64,000 bases of DNA from Tipula vernalis. Taxonomy: Eukaryota; Arthropoda; Insecta; Diptera; Tipulidae. Location: the NCBI GenBank assembly GCA_958295665.1, contig OY282558.1, positions 114,318,838 to 114,382,837 on the forward strand. The letters are read 5' to 3'. Position 1 is the first letter of the stretch. The number at the start of each line of letters is the position of its first letter. The position numbers were made by a program, and so were the translations under genes. Positions 1-12,719 of this stretch are shown here, in pieces. The notes below the pieces were generated by a model. It worked only from the letters and a program-made list of their open reading frames with translations, ran no database searches and was not told where the DNA came from.

Positions 1-852
1 GGAACAGTTAATCGCCACAATATGCATTACTGGAGTGCTGAAAATCCGCACTGGCTTCGCCAAGTTGAACATCAGCGACCTTAGAATGGTTAAATGTACC
101 GAGATATTTTTGAAAATGAACTGCCAACATTATTTGAAGACTTGAGCTCAGAAGTGCGACGGAACATGTGGTTTCAACATGATGGTTGTCCCGCACACTA
201 TTCGTTGGTAGCATGTGCAGTACTTGATCGTGATTTCAATGGTCGCTGGATCGGGAGAGAAGGTCCGGTAAATTGGCCTGCCAGATTTCTGTTTGTGGGG
301 CTATCTCAAAGACCAAGATTACAAACAAAAACCAACAACACGTGAAAATATGATTGAGTGAATCATAAATGCTTGTGCTGAAATTCAAGCAGACACACTT
401 CTCAGTTGTGTACAGTCATTTAAAATGCGGATTAATAAGTGCATTGAAGTCGAAGGCCATTATTTTGAGCACTTAATTTAATTGAAAGATGATGAGGCGA
501 GGGAACTCATGTAAATCAAGCACCCTTTTCCTCGACCAATTTCGAGTATTTACAATGAAACCGTGATATTTTATTGCAATCGTATTGCAGAATCGTTTGC
601 GTAGGTTCTCAGTAGGAGAAATCGAAAAAAATTGAATATCGTCAATTACAACGCCATTATCATGGATCGCAAAAAATGTTTCAGTCAAATTCTAGGTATT
701 TTTAACACTAATGTATTTCTTTCACCAATGTACTAATCTAATTTTAACACTAATGTATTTCCCGCACGGAATAATTTAATTTTGATCTTTATCTCTGAGT
801 GCTTATTTTCCGAGATATTTGAGTGTATCAGGTTAAAAAAATCACCCGGTAT
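1..852 (+). pseudogene. Mariner-superfamily transposase remnant, 3' part of element
   Basis: The first 90 bases translate to a segment with HYWSAENPHWLRQVEHQRP. After a gap, frame 94-345 gives MWFQHDGCPAHYS and RWIGREGPVNWPAR, and a shifted frame continues with TTRENMI and an ACAEIQADTLLSCVQSF stretch that ends near 480. These are the D-containing and C-terminal blocks of a large arthropod DDE transposase family of the Tc1/mariner superfamily. The segment between the first two blocks is missing and the proline-rich SPDL block is frameshifted, so the gene is dead. The element probably ends near 852, where ATCACCCGGTAT looks like the usual terminal repeat. The 5' half lies outside the window. 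Confidence 0.8.
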
Positions 853-3018
853 AATAAACAACCGAAATATAGTTTTGATAAATTAAAGTCTGAATTGCTC
901 GCACGTTGAATTTGAGATATAAATTTGGGACATTAATGTTAATCAGGAAATTAAATTAAAACATCAGAACTAAAAACTTCGAAAAATTTGAAAACTGTTG
1001 TTTATTATATATAGCGTAAGAATTTCAACATAGATAAATTCTGAAAACCAAATAATGCAGGGTTAAGTAATTGAGAGATATGATGATATTGTCGAATGTA
1101 AAAATTTGAAGACACCAAGTGATTTGGATCAAAACTTATGAAATCAACAATAAAGATTAAACTCTAGTTTCAACTCGAATATATTTGCCAATGTAAATTT
1201 GATGCTTATGTAAGATTTGAAAGTGAGATGTTCTTTCGCCCCATAGAATTGCTAGGAAACCGATTTTTTTTTATACAATACCTTTTAGGAAAACGATTTA
1301 GATTCAACAAGATTTATTTAAATTTTCATTGACCCATAAAAAAATCCTCATTACTTATTTACTTCAGATACAACGGATTAAGTATTAACCTAAATCAATA
1401 ACACACTAAAATAAAAAATTGATGTAGGTTTTGATCTACTACCTGTTGCTATTTTATATACGGATCAAGACATTTTAATTCACCCACCCGTATTCGATTT
1501 GGCAAAGTTCCCTAATCAATGTACTACAAACTCGTTAATTGGTCATTGGAAGTAGAACCAAAGTCAAACATACAATTTAGCCCGGAACAAGAAAAGTTGT
1601 AATATTTGAAAACTACATCCAGGTGTTAAAATCTAATTAGCATCATACAGAGTCACCACCTGTTGTAAATTAATGTCGGCGCCACAAAATTTTGTGCCAC
1701 CTTAACCCATTTGTTTTAGATTATGGTACGTACGTACAAGTAATGATAATACATATTCCCGGTAACACGAATGTGCACAACAAGACAAAACTATTTTTTT
1801 TCTCGGAAGAACTACGCAACTCCAGTAGGTAATAAGGGCGAGAATGAAGTAACTGTTTATCACGGTATATAGCTAGTCATTTAGAATTGGATTTAATTTA
1901 AAATTAATAATCGATTGTTTTAATGCGAAATATTCAGATTTTTTCGTTACGTTGCCATTTTTTTTTGTACACACAGTACTTTACAATCAGATAACAGACG
2001 GTGGTGGTGTATTTATAGTGGCGTAACAAAACGAAAGCACAAGGTGAATACGAAATGGAGGTAAGGTAAGGGATGAGATATGAACGGTGAATACTTTTTG
2101 GGTAGTTGAATAGATTATTTAAATTTTTATTTATTTACATGCACATACCAATTATCTAATGATATCCATTATTGTTATGTCTTGTCGGGGGTTGTGGAAA
2201 TACTTGGTGGTAGCCGGTTTTATTTTTTCTATAGTTTTTCTAATTAAACATTTTCACTATATAAGTAGGTAGATTAGATATTAAATAAAGCACAATCATT
2301 TTAAATATAATACGTTTGCACTATTAAAAACCATTTTTGGTGTAAAAAAAAACCGCACGAAAACTAAAAAAAAAGGAATTTTCTCACTTTCTTTGGATTT
2401 TTCTCTACTTTAATTCACATTTAAAGGGTGTTGTTTTCTTTCAATGGCACACACACATTTTTTTCTATTACAAAAACTTAACTTTTCTATATAAAATATA
2501 TTATTAACACATATTAAAACTTAATTAAAATTAACTTAAGATCACAAAGCTTGGTGTAACATTGTAAAATAAAACTAATAACAGGATTTTTCTTGCGTTT
2601 TTATTTATTTTTTTTTTTTTGACAGAATATTTTTCTTTCCACTACAAATTTGTCTTATTTCTTCACATATCGAAAATCCGACGATAACAGAAAAAAGAGA
2701 GACGTTTGATATTCAAATTGAATGGAATCAAATGAAACGAAACGAACAAGAAAAAACAAAACAAAATTCGTTAAGTTTAGGGTGGCTTCTCTCACAAATA
2801 CTAATCTATGTAGCTGAGAAACATTATAATAACGTAATGACCGTTTGGTATGTGCGCGAAAGGGATAAATATAGAGTTGCACAAAATATTTGTAACAAAA
2901 AAAAAAAGTATGAGTCATCATGAATGAGAAGAAATGGTTTATTGAACGAATGTTTTGGAATAAGGACGTAATGAATATTTTATGTTGTTAGTACTTTTTC
3001 CATACGCGATTATCAATC
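853..3018. other. AT-rich non-coding stretch
   Basis: I see no convincing gene. The short ORFs on both strands around 2655-2923 overlap each other and have AT-driven composition. There are several poly-T and poly-A runs. If the window lies inside sickie, this is intron. Confidence 0.5.
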
Positions 3019-3705
3019 TATACGTAGTATCAATGCCACTACATAAATAGCCGTGACATCAGTCTAAAAAGTCAAATCACTAATATAAAGAGGGGAACAA
3101 AGATTTTTATTTTCCTATGAAACGTAAACAAAATACTATGGGATTTTCAAACACATTTTTTTATATCGTCTCTATTTTCAATTTAAATAAATATTTTTAT
3201 TTACAAATATAAATAATTTGATATCAAATATATTGAAATGTAAATTGTGAACAATTTTGATTGAAATTAATAATCATTTATTAAGTAATTTTGCATTTAT
3301 ATAAAAATATTTGTTTCTCAAAACATCGGCATGCTTCGTGTTCCTCTAATCTTAATAAATTTATTATGAAAATGAAATTTTTAGAGGAACACGAACCACG
3401 ACGATGTTTTGAGAAACAAATATTTTTATAAAAATGCAAAATTACTTAATAAATGATTATTAATTTCAATCAAAATTGTTCACAATTTACATTTCAATAT
3501 ATTTGATATCAAATTATTTATATTTGTAAATAAAAATATTTATTTAAATTGAAAATAGAGACGATATAAAAAAATGTGTTTGAAAATCCCATAGTATTTT
3601 GTTTACGTTTCATAGGAAAATAAAAATCTTTATCCCCTTAACACATACTACCACACATTTTTGTGTCATGGCTTTTTATGTAGTGGCGTTGGTAGTATGT
3701 ATATA
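3019..3705. mobile_element. Long-inverted-repeat (foldback) element
   Basis: The left arm (about 3019-3349) and right arm (about 3381-3705) are reverse complements over roughly 330 bp with few mismatches, separated by a 31-base AT-rich loop (3350-3380). Anchors seen in both arms include GAAACGTAAACAAAATACTA, CTCAAAACATCG near the loop, and GCCACTACATAAA near the outer ends. The stretch 3060-3090 and its partner have diverged. There is no ORF. The structure fits a foldback element or a palindromic non-autonomous DNA transposon. I could not identify a clean target duplication. Confidence 0.85.
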
Positions 3706-4526
3706 ATGCACATACATACATACATATTTGAAAGAAGTATTTCATGGGCTGAAAAGTTTCCTATATTCTTAACAAAACGCAACTTTTTAACTCAATACAC
3801 TTCATCGAACGATTTTCCAACATTTTTTTTGCTTAAAGCTTTTTCATATGGAAATGTCCATTCGTGAAAACAATCACACTCAACGGACAGTTTCATAGGA
3901 TGGTGTGGGCTCGCCCAAAGTTAGATTCATATCCTTTTTGATATCGGTTGCTGATAAGCCTTTCTTCACAAAATGAAAAATACGTCAATTTTGTTACATG
4001 TAAAATGAAAACTAAATGATAGATCGACTTGAAAATGGAAATGGCGCCTAACAAAAGATTATATCATTACAGACAAAGAATTAGTTGAATTTTTTTTATT
4101 GCAAGTAGGTGAGTTTTAGGGAGTTGAATTGGTAGTTTAAAGTTTCTTCATTTTAAGTATTAATTGGGGTAACTGTCCTCCTATTGTGCCTTTCAGGAAT
4201 TATTACATTTTGGTACCCATTTCTCTAAAATTAAAATTTGTCACAGTTTAGGATTAGTTTTACTCGTGGTTTAATTGGGGTTTGTATCAAAAAGCTTTAT
4301 GGTTCTTAAATTTGAACGAACTCTAGTCCATAAATCGGATTATGGATTAATCTTCGTACAAGCTTATGGGCTAACCCGGATTTTCGAAGTGTAATGTTTG
4401 TACCTGTCAATTTTGCGATAACCAGTTATCACTTTTTTCAGCCTTTCTGTATGTAAGGCACTTAGTTTCTTTTTGTTGCTTTTTATCATCAGTCCAATTT
4501 TTTCTAAGTTGCTTGTAAATTCAATC
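3706..4526. other. Non-coding stretch
   Basis: I see nothing recognisable. A short ATACATACATA repeat sits at 3708-3725. The small ORFs at 4364-4679 are by-products of the hairpin that follows. Confidence 0.45.
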
Positions 4527-4685
4527 TTATTCTTAGAAAATTTTATTAAATTTGATATAATATCACTCAAAAAACCCCAATTTTATATTTTGCCGACCGT
4601 TAAGCAAACATCCGTTCGTCAAAATATAAATTTGGGGCTTATTGAATTATATTATATCAAATTTAATAAAATTTTCTAAGAATAA
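4527..4685. repeat. Inverted repeat with 66-bp arms
   Basis: Arms 4527-4592 and 4620-4685 are near reverse complements. TTATTCTTAGAAAATTTTAT reappears inverted at the right end. The 27-base loop contains CCGACCGTTAAGCAAACATC. It could be a small MITE or foldback remnant; no target duplication is obvious. Confidence 0.8.
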
Positions 4686-4835
4686 GGACTTATAGGTTCC
4701 AAATATTTTTAATAATTTTCATATTGAAAATGAATCAACTTTGTCCAAAATTGGATTTATCGGTTTGAAATGCCGGTTTGCAGTTTGTGTATGGGACAAT
4801 GTCTTTAGCCTTACTTTCCTCTAGCTGTCAAAGCA

Positions 4836-5640
4836 AACGACGGAGAAACACAGGTTCAAACTTGGAATTAATGATGCCGAAAGATGAATAAAATCAACAC
4901 TGCTTTCGGCCAAGGATCGGTTACGGATTGCACCATTCAATGCTGGTTCGAAAAATTTCGTAACGGAGATGAGAATTTCGAATAACAGGAAGTTAGAGGA
5001 CGGAAATAGTTTCTTGCCGATGCCGTTCTGAAAACTAAGGTATAACTTGCTCCCCATCTATCGGTCCGAGAGCTTGTGGAAGAATTGTCTGTTTGCATCG
5101 CAACCATTTCCTGCCATCTGAACTTACCGTGAGTAATCGCACTCGCTGATACTCATTGCTTTTACGCTTTTCGCGATGGTATTGTTACGTGCGACGAAAA
5201 TTGGTTCCTGTTCGACAATCGTAAACGATTGGCACAGTGGCTGGACCGAGATGAGCACTTCCCAAAGCGAAGCACTCAACCAGAGAAGACTATGGTTATT
5301 GTGCGGAATTCAACTGGAATGGTGCACTACCACTTTCAGAAACAATCACACCGGAGAAGTACTGTAGCGACCTGTACATGATGTACGAGATATTTTGCAA
5401 ACTTCAGCCTGCATTGGTCAACCGAAAGGGGCCAATTCTGCTGCACGACAACGCCCGACCGCAAGTCTCACACCTCACCAATTTTATCGCCTCCAGAACC
5501 CAGGATATTTCTACTCGACTGAGATATTGCTGGCATTGTAGGCAGAAGTGTCTTGAAGCGGATGGTGCGTACTTCGATTAAAAATATTCATTATCAACTG
5601 AGCTACGACCCTTCAAATTTTGCGATCGAATTCGGACATT
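4836..5640 (+). pseudogene. Mariner-family transposase pseudogene
   Basis: Read across frames, the stretch shows an N-terminal mariner helix-turn-helix (INTAFGQGSVTD, then WFEKFRNGDENFE, near 4880-4985). The VRELVEEL block follows near 5065, then the first catalytic block with VTCDEKWFLFDNRKR near 5190. WLDRDEHFPKRS and the second catalytic block LLHDNARPQVSH come near 5440. The order and spacing are those of a mariner transposase of the kind fused in SETMAR. Several stops and frameshifts, and a disrupted third acidic block, show that it is inactive. I did not find terminal repeats. Confidence 0.85.
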
Positions 5641-6012
5641 TATCTTGAAACATCCTAATATATGTTTAGATCAATCCTCTTCATTCAGTCGTTATCCTTC
5701 AAATTCATTGGACCTGAATTTAATATTTGTAAAGGCTTCTTTGTTTAACACAATTCGTGTTGGCTTTCAATCAGTGTCTATTGTTATTTGTAAGCTGTTA
5801 ACCAATTCTTAAATGCGCTGTTGCTTTTTGATTATTATTCAAGGCATTAATAGAGCGCAGTGGAATAACTACAATACAAATTTCAACGATTTATGTGAGC
5901 CTTTAAATATATTTTTTATACCTACGAGCAAACAAAACATTTTGGCGTATTTGTAGTCTTAAGCATATTAATAAGCTTAGATTGAATTATTTTAAAATTT
6001 TAACATTACTTA
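5641..6012. other. Non-coding spacer
   Basis: AT-rich sequence with no ORF or repeat that I can support. Confidence 0.45.
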
Positions 6013-6349
6013 TGCCCGATTTCACAAAAAAAGAAGTAATCTCTAGTTAAATAATGTTTCCTCCCTTTCTTCTTTTATTAAATTGCGATTTATTTCATAA
6101 CACAAATTCAACGCATGCTAATTTTATTTCCTTTTTTACATGGACATTTTAACTGGAGAGCTAAATATTTAACTGCCCAATTTCGTCGAGTTAAATATTT
6201 AGCTGAAGGCTAAATATTTCTATGTAAAAATAAAATATAATCAACTTGCATAGAATTTGTATTATGAAACAAAACGTAATTTTATAAAAGATGAAAGGGA
6301 GGAAATATTATTTAACTAAGGGTTGGATATTTTTGTGTGAAACCGGGCA
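6013..6349. mobile_element. MITE of PIF/Harbinger type, TTA duplication
   Basis: The ends are inverted repeats of about 120 bp that start TGCCCGATTTCACA on the left and TGCCCGGTTTCACA on the right (reverse complement). They share a CTAGTTAAATAAT-like segment and TTTCCTCCCTTTC. The 337-bp unit is flanked by TTA on both sides (6010-6012 and 6350-6352), the target duplication typical of PIF/Harbinger elements. A second small palindrome (GCTAAATATTTAACT and its inverse) lies at the centre. There is no coding capacity. Confidence 0.85.
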
Positions 6350-6360
6350 TTATACATGTA

Positions 6361-8120
6361 ATTTGGTTTTTACACGGTAGGTACGTTCCAGAAAAACCGT
6401 ATAAAAAAAGACATGAAGTACAAGTACACGGTAAACTCTATTATTTCGTCTTCATTTAGAACTTTGTCAACTAGCAGTTCGTCAATATCATCAAATGCTA
6501 AGTCATCAAAGTCCCTCTCCACCAACTGCGTGTGCCAAAATGATTATAGAGGAATACTCGTTCGTATTTTCAGGCACATAATTTTTGTTTTTGACACGTT
6601 CTGGACAAATTGCTTTCCATCATGCGTTTAGTGTTGATGGTCGTAATTCAGCTAATGCCAACGCAGCATGTGTGACGCAATCTTTAACAGAAAACTTTTT
6701 CCAAGCATCAATTACTGTAAGTGTCTTATCATTTTCTATATTGTCCAAAATATACTGGAAAGTTCGCTTGATGTAGTAAGTTTTAAATGTCGCGATGATT
6801 CCCATGTGGTTGAATTAGGGATGTTGTATTTTGTGGAAGAACAAAACCTGTACATTTTTGTGCTCCAAATCTGGATGGCCAGGAGCGTTGTCCACAATCG
6901 GAAGAACTTTGAATACCAGACCCTTTTCATTCATATATCTTCTAACTTCTGGGACAAAACATTTATTGAACTTTTCAGTGAAAATGGCAGTTGTCACCTA
7001 TGCTTTTTTGTTCGCCATCCAATAAACCGGTAATTTGGTAAAGTCGACTCCTTTCATTGATCGAGGCTTAAGTGCGCGATTAACAAGTAGAGAAGCATTG
7101 CTACAAAATAAAAATGTGATCCGATCCTTTGCTGCCTTAAAACCACTAGCACTTTTTCGGGATTTTGCTACATATGTGCGGTTTGGCATTTTTTCCAAAA
7201 GAGACGAGTTTCGTCCGCATTAAAGACTTGATCTGGACGTTACCCAACATCGGCAATTATTTTGGAAAGTTTCGGTATAAATTCTTTGGCAGCCTTCTCA
7301 TCTCCAGAAGCAATTTCTTCTTTGATTTTTATATTTTGAAGTGCGTGCCGTTCGAGAAATCCTGTTAACCATTCTCTACTTGCAGAAAATATATAGCTCT
7401 TATCAAGATTTGATTGAGGGGATGTAGATGGTTCAAGTTCCTTTATCTGGTTGTAAATTTTCAATGCTTTCTGCTTGATGGTATTTCCATCTACGGGTAT
7501 CCTTTTTTGTGTATTGTCCTCTATCCATATTACCAATGCTTTTTCCATTTTTTTTAACATAATCATATAGCGGATAGTTTCGTTCCAGATAATACAGATT
7601 TCCTAATAGCGTCTTTATTTCGTTTAATGGTCCTTATTGTAGCTTCGTTCAGACTAACCTTCTTCATTTTTGAGGCGGTCTAAAATTTCAATTTTAGTTT
7701 CCAAAGAAAACCCTTTCCATTTGAGTTTCGGAGTTGTAGTATTCGACATTTTTCTTTTATTTATTTATTTTTAATTTAATTTAATTTTATTTTTATGTTA
7801 CTTAGTCAACAGCTTATATAAAAATACACCAATTTTATTGAAACTAAACAAAAGACTAAAATAACTATGAATAACTATGACTATGAAAATAAATTAGGAA
7901 GAGGAATTCCCTAACTATTTTACAAATAACAGATAGAAAAAAAAATTCTAGAAGTTTACCGGTAAATAAAACTATTTTTCTTTAAAATTTAAATCAAATA
8001 GCTTTTTTAAATCGTGCTAAATCGAATATCGTGTAAAAACGGAATCGAATTTTGTTTTTCTAGACCGTATTCTATAAAAAACCGTGTAAAAAAATGACCG
8101 TGTAAAAACAGAATTGGGTG
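6361..8120 (-). mobile_element. Tigger-like (pogo superfamily) DNA transposon, decayed
   Basis: A shared end motif TTTTTACACGGT lies at 6367-6378 and, inverted, near 8097-8108. Further copies of the CACGGT motif sit just inside each end. TA dinucleotides flank the proposed ends (6359-6360 and 8121-8122). The element carries a minus-strand CENP-B/Tigger transposase pseudogene. The size of about 1.76 kb is normal for a compact Tigger-like element. It begins only 8 bases beyond the target duplication of the Harbinger MITE. Confidence 0.75.
6410..7749 (-). pseudogene. Tigger/CENP-B-like transposase pseudogene
   Basis: The minus-strand start at 7749 gives MSNTTTPKLKWKGFSLETK and ILDRL, the N-terminal pogo/CENP-B psq-type helix, and is soon broken by stops. 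At 7566-7240 the second DNA-binding part (CENP-B type, with FSASREWLTGFLERHAL) is open. The DDE domain follows in pieces: a FNADE-like D block before 7200, FKAAKDRITFLFCSNAS, then VDNAPGHP near 6880, and the C-terminal block WKKFSVKDCVTHAALA near 6680. The order matches Tigger transposases. Multiple stops and frame changes make it inactive. Confidence 0.85.
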
Positions 8121-11100
8121 TATATGTAAATTGGTTTGACTTCAGTAAATTTCAGATTTTACTTAATGAAAAGAGAAGATAATTATTTACGAAGAGGCAA
8201 AATTATGAAGAGTTTGGCAGTTACAGTTGTGATCTGACGAGGATTATGTAAAATTTATTCTCAGTCATCTCATCTTAACTGCTAAGTTCCATCCTGATTA
8301 TTATTTTTTATATTGAAAGCAACCATGTACTATTAGCGAATTATACGTAATACATATTACACTTTTAACAATTCTAGTTTTATTGTATTTAGCGCCTACA
8401 TGCGGATTCTATTTGAAATATTACGAGTATGTTAATCCGGATAATAGCCTAGGGAATAATTTTATCTCTTAAGTCAAAAATATGATTTTGATTTTACTCA
8501 CCGAAAGTAACTGTTTTTCCGTTCTATTAAATGGCTTCATCAATGGATTAAAATAATCTAATTTCGAGAATCGGTTAAGAAATTGCACTAAATGAGTGCT
8601 TGTTGTGATATTTGCAAGTTTAATTTTCTTGGAATTTTTCAATGCGGTAAAAAAATTGGCTCAGTTCTACAGCCAAAGAGCTTTTAATGAGGGAAACAAT
8701 AAATTGTTTTCAGTTACTGTTGCCTATTTTTGTAGAAAGAAAGGTTCAACAATTTCTTCCCGGCTTTTACGCAGATCACAGGCACCAAAACCTTTGATTT
8801 CAAATGAATTTAGCGAGTTTTCGTCTAAATCTAAAAATCTGTCAGAACCTAAGGACAGTTTTATTTCTATTGAATTAGATTTCGTAAAATTACTCAGACA
8901 TTCATCATCAACAACGGAGATGAAATTTGTATTTTGTTTGGGCCGTTCTTCTTAGAAAAATAACTAGAATGATTGGAATTATTACTATTTCGATTTATAT
9001 ACAACATTTTATGATATTTTTATTAACATTTTCTAAAAGAAATTTATGGTGTTCTGTTTTGCAAATTTGACAAGACGGCATTTTTATCTAATGCTGTATC
9101 TAGCTGCCAATCTGTCAACTATCTTTGAATTAATATTTGAACGTGTTCTCTAACCTTCCTCTTTTCGATATTGTCGATTAGACAATAGTGATTTAAACTC
9201 CTCACCACTTGCATACTGAAGTTGTTTTTTTACATAAATCATTTAATAGTACCGTTTTCAGATTTCGTCGAATGTTGGAATTGGAAAAGTTGAATAAAAT
9301 TTCACATTCGAACAAAACTTATGTACTAATTCCAATTTGTGTAAATGGAAAACCAAAAAAAAAAATTGACAACGATGTTATTTTTTTACAAAAAGTACTA
9401 ACATTCCTAACAACAACAACTCAAAGGACCACATAAAAAACGAATTCTACGTATTCAGAAAAAAAAGCCAACAACAAAAATCAACAACATTTACTGTTTC
9501 ATTTCACTATTCACTACCTAGTCAATTTGTTAATATTAGAAAGAGACAACTACAAATATTAAGCTGATGTTACAATTTAAAAAACAAAAAAAAAAAAAAT
9601 CAATGTTGGTTATTTTACCCGATATTATGAAATGGTTTGCGTTTTGGATAAAGTATCTACCTACTTGAATACCAGATGGATTTTTAACAGAATAAGGCAA
9701 TGACCCCAAAATTTATTTGTCAACTCATTTTCTTTTAAACATTATATTTACATAGGAAAACTGAAATTTTTTTTTACCTCGTTATCTATTATTCATCAGG
9801 TTGTAATTTTCCCAACGGTGACATCAGCACAACACTTAATTTATTTAAATTTTATTACATTTCAAATGAATTTCGGCCAATTCACAATATACACATCAAA
9901 TATACTCTACAAGTGGTTTTTCATATTTTCCCGTTTTTTTATTTATTCCATTTTATGAAATTAGAGGGTGGTGGAAAATTATAACCCAATATCCCTTTTC
10001 TAACCTGTTGTATTATACGTATATGTATGTCATCATTATATATTTTAAATGAAGGACGGGTGGCTATGTACGGGTTGATCACCTAATCAATCAATCAATC
10101 TTTTATGTTCGGTTTACTATTGGTTAATGTTTGTGTGCAAAATTTGGAGCAAATTTCCCATTTTCATATATTTACGAACGAATATATGTAGACTAGAGCA
10201 CACACAACAAGTGAATTTTTATACATTTTGAATTTATGTCACGTACCAACAATTTGAAAGGAATAAAGTTATGTTGATTTGTTTGTTGGCAACATACAAT
10301 GATTTTATGGTTGTGCGGTGTTGGGTGCCGTAAAACGTAGAAGTATCAAACTGCACATATACATAAATTATTGTACACCATATAAAACCGCTAAAAAATA
10401 TCCTATATCCTCTTATAAATCGCTTACACAGCACAAAAGTGTAGACCTAAATTTTAGTATGAGATGCGAGAGCAAAACCTGGCAACTGGGGGATCCCTCC
10501 ACACAAAACAATCAAAAACAACAAAAAACAAAAAAAATTGTATAAAATTACATTTAAATATTTTATTACAATGATTTAATTAAAATGTATAATAATTTCA
10601 AATGAGAACTGTAGTAAAATAAATAAAAATAAAAAAAAAGTCGGAAAATTCAACAAAACTTTCCCTTTGGAATTTTATAATAACAACACAACATCATTTG
10701 AGACGAATATGTTTGTACGAAAAAAACATTTAATTCGCCTAAATGTTAAGCTAATATAACATTTACTATATATGTAGTATATGTTGACGGCAAAATTCGT
10801 AAAAATACATATCGTGATGTACTACATGGTTGCATATAGCGCAGGCGTTTTTATTTATTTTTGATGTTTTACGTTCGTTGTACACTGTAAATATCTACTT
10901 TGATTGTGTTTGTTGTTGTTGTTAACAATTCGATTAAATTGAGCTTTTCATAAGAAGTTTAACACGCAATGTGTTGTTTGGATTTCAAATTAATGATGTT
11001 TATGGATAATTAGGTGTTAATATTGGGGATGTGCGGTTGATGTAAATTAGAAATTTTGTTTGGATACTGTGATTGTTATATTTGATAGTGTGGAATAAAA

Positions 11101-12719
11101 CTAATTTTTTGAGGTATGAAAAGCCTAAACAAAAACTGAATTTGCCATGTCAAAAAGCCCTTTGACTTATTTTGCAACCCCAATCTATACGCAATAGTTA
11201 AAAGGGCAACATTTTTTTTTTTTTAAAATGTTATCCCCCTCCAGAGCTGTATCACATCACCGTAGTAAAATTATTCATAATTCATATTTTACAGCATAAA
11301 AAAATATTTTTTATCACATCACAACATTTATATCCTTTTTATTCGTTTTTTTTTTAGAATTATTATTTATTTACCATCCCATCCACCCCAGACTGTATCC
11401 CCAAATATTATCTATGTATGTATATATTATACAACAATAACACCGAAGTAAATAATTGATAAGAGCACTTTTGTCACACATATACATCTTGCATGTATAC
11501 AAGTTATCATTATTTAACTTCATTTTCATAAATATAAAAAAAAACTGTAAAATCCAATTTTCATAAAAGAAAATTCCTTTTCATCTTTTCCAACAACACC
11601 TAAACTCTCGGAAAAAATATGATAAAATCTAATTTTATTTTTTTCGGTTGTATTTGGTTGGGATGTGCGGAGCAAGCAAGCACATGGCGTATATACCTAT
11701 GTACGTATATATGTATATAATAGCTACATAGCGTTTTATAACGATTCGACTAATAAAATTTTATCATTCATTTAAGATAAATCAACATAAATTTACCTTT
11801 CTTCTCATATTTATGCTCTATTTATGTATGTGATGTAAGTATGAATGGGAATAATTCATTTTCCCGGAGAAAATATCTAAAGTGTTTTTCTTCATTTCAT
11901 CATTTTTATTGTGAAAATTTAAATAGATAAATCTATATCTGTATGCAAATTATAAAGTGTTCAGTTTTTTATTTTCCGTTTGGGTTAGTTGGGTTGGGAA
12001 AATGTTGTTTCTTTTTTGAAAATGTGTCGAAAAATGGTTGCTTCTCAAAATTTTCTAGAGTTTTTAAATCTTAACATTACAAAAATTAAAGACCGCATAG
12101 CCCATGGGTGATGCGAATTATAAAAAAGTAAAAACTTTTAAGTAAATACTTAAAGACATTGAAAAATTTCAAGTAAAAGCTTTTACTTTTTTTTCTATTC
12201 ACTTCACCCAATAAATAGCCTTTAAAGTAAAAATAATTTTTAATAACATGAAAGTAAATTAATTTTCTATTTTCTCGACTTGCGTGATACAATTTATAGG
12301 CGAATCATAAATTTTCATAGCAAAGGTATGTTTGTATAAAATAGTTACATAAGAAAACATGAAAAATGAACAAAATACACGAAAGTTGTAAATTTTAAGC
12401 TCAATTATCCTTAAAATTTTTACATATGTCAACATAATTTTATATTATGTATACTTCAAATAAATAAAAATGTAAACGCGCACGCGGTGACACACTTTGA
12501 CAATAAAGGAATTTTCTCTTTATTTACTTACGTTTAATGAGTCGTTCGTAAAGAATTTGTATAAAGTCAGTCGCACTTGTTTCAAATTTGTCTAAATCCA
12601 AAAAGATTTGTATATTACCTTAACTAAAGGCAAATAAAACATTCGTAGGAATTTTATTTTTAAGTTTAATTAATTTTGTAAGGAATTTAATGACCACCAA
12701 CACACTAAGTCGCATTAGT
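8121..12719. other. Long AT-rich non-coding region
   Basis: I find no gene or transposon over about 4.6 kb. The ORFs at 8596-8955 and 9209-9436 have no recognisable motif and an AT-driven composition. A perfect palindrome AAGTAAAAGCTTTTACTT lies near 12170-12187. The stretch is unusually free of transposons for this window and may be sickie intron with regulatory sequence, which cannot be judged from one genome. Confidence 0.5.

Noticed and set aside
2655..2923. Overlapping ORFs on opposite strands
   Set aside because: Low-complexity AT-rich sequence, mutually antisense, no support for either.
8596..8955. 119-codon plus-strand ORF
   Set aside because: No domain, AT-driven composition, no splice or promoter context; both strands look equally uninformative.
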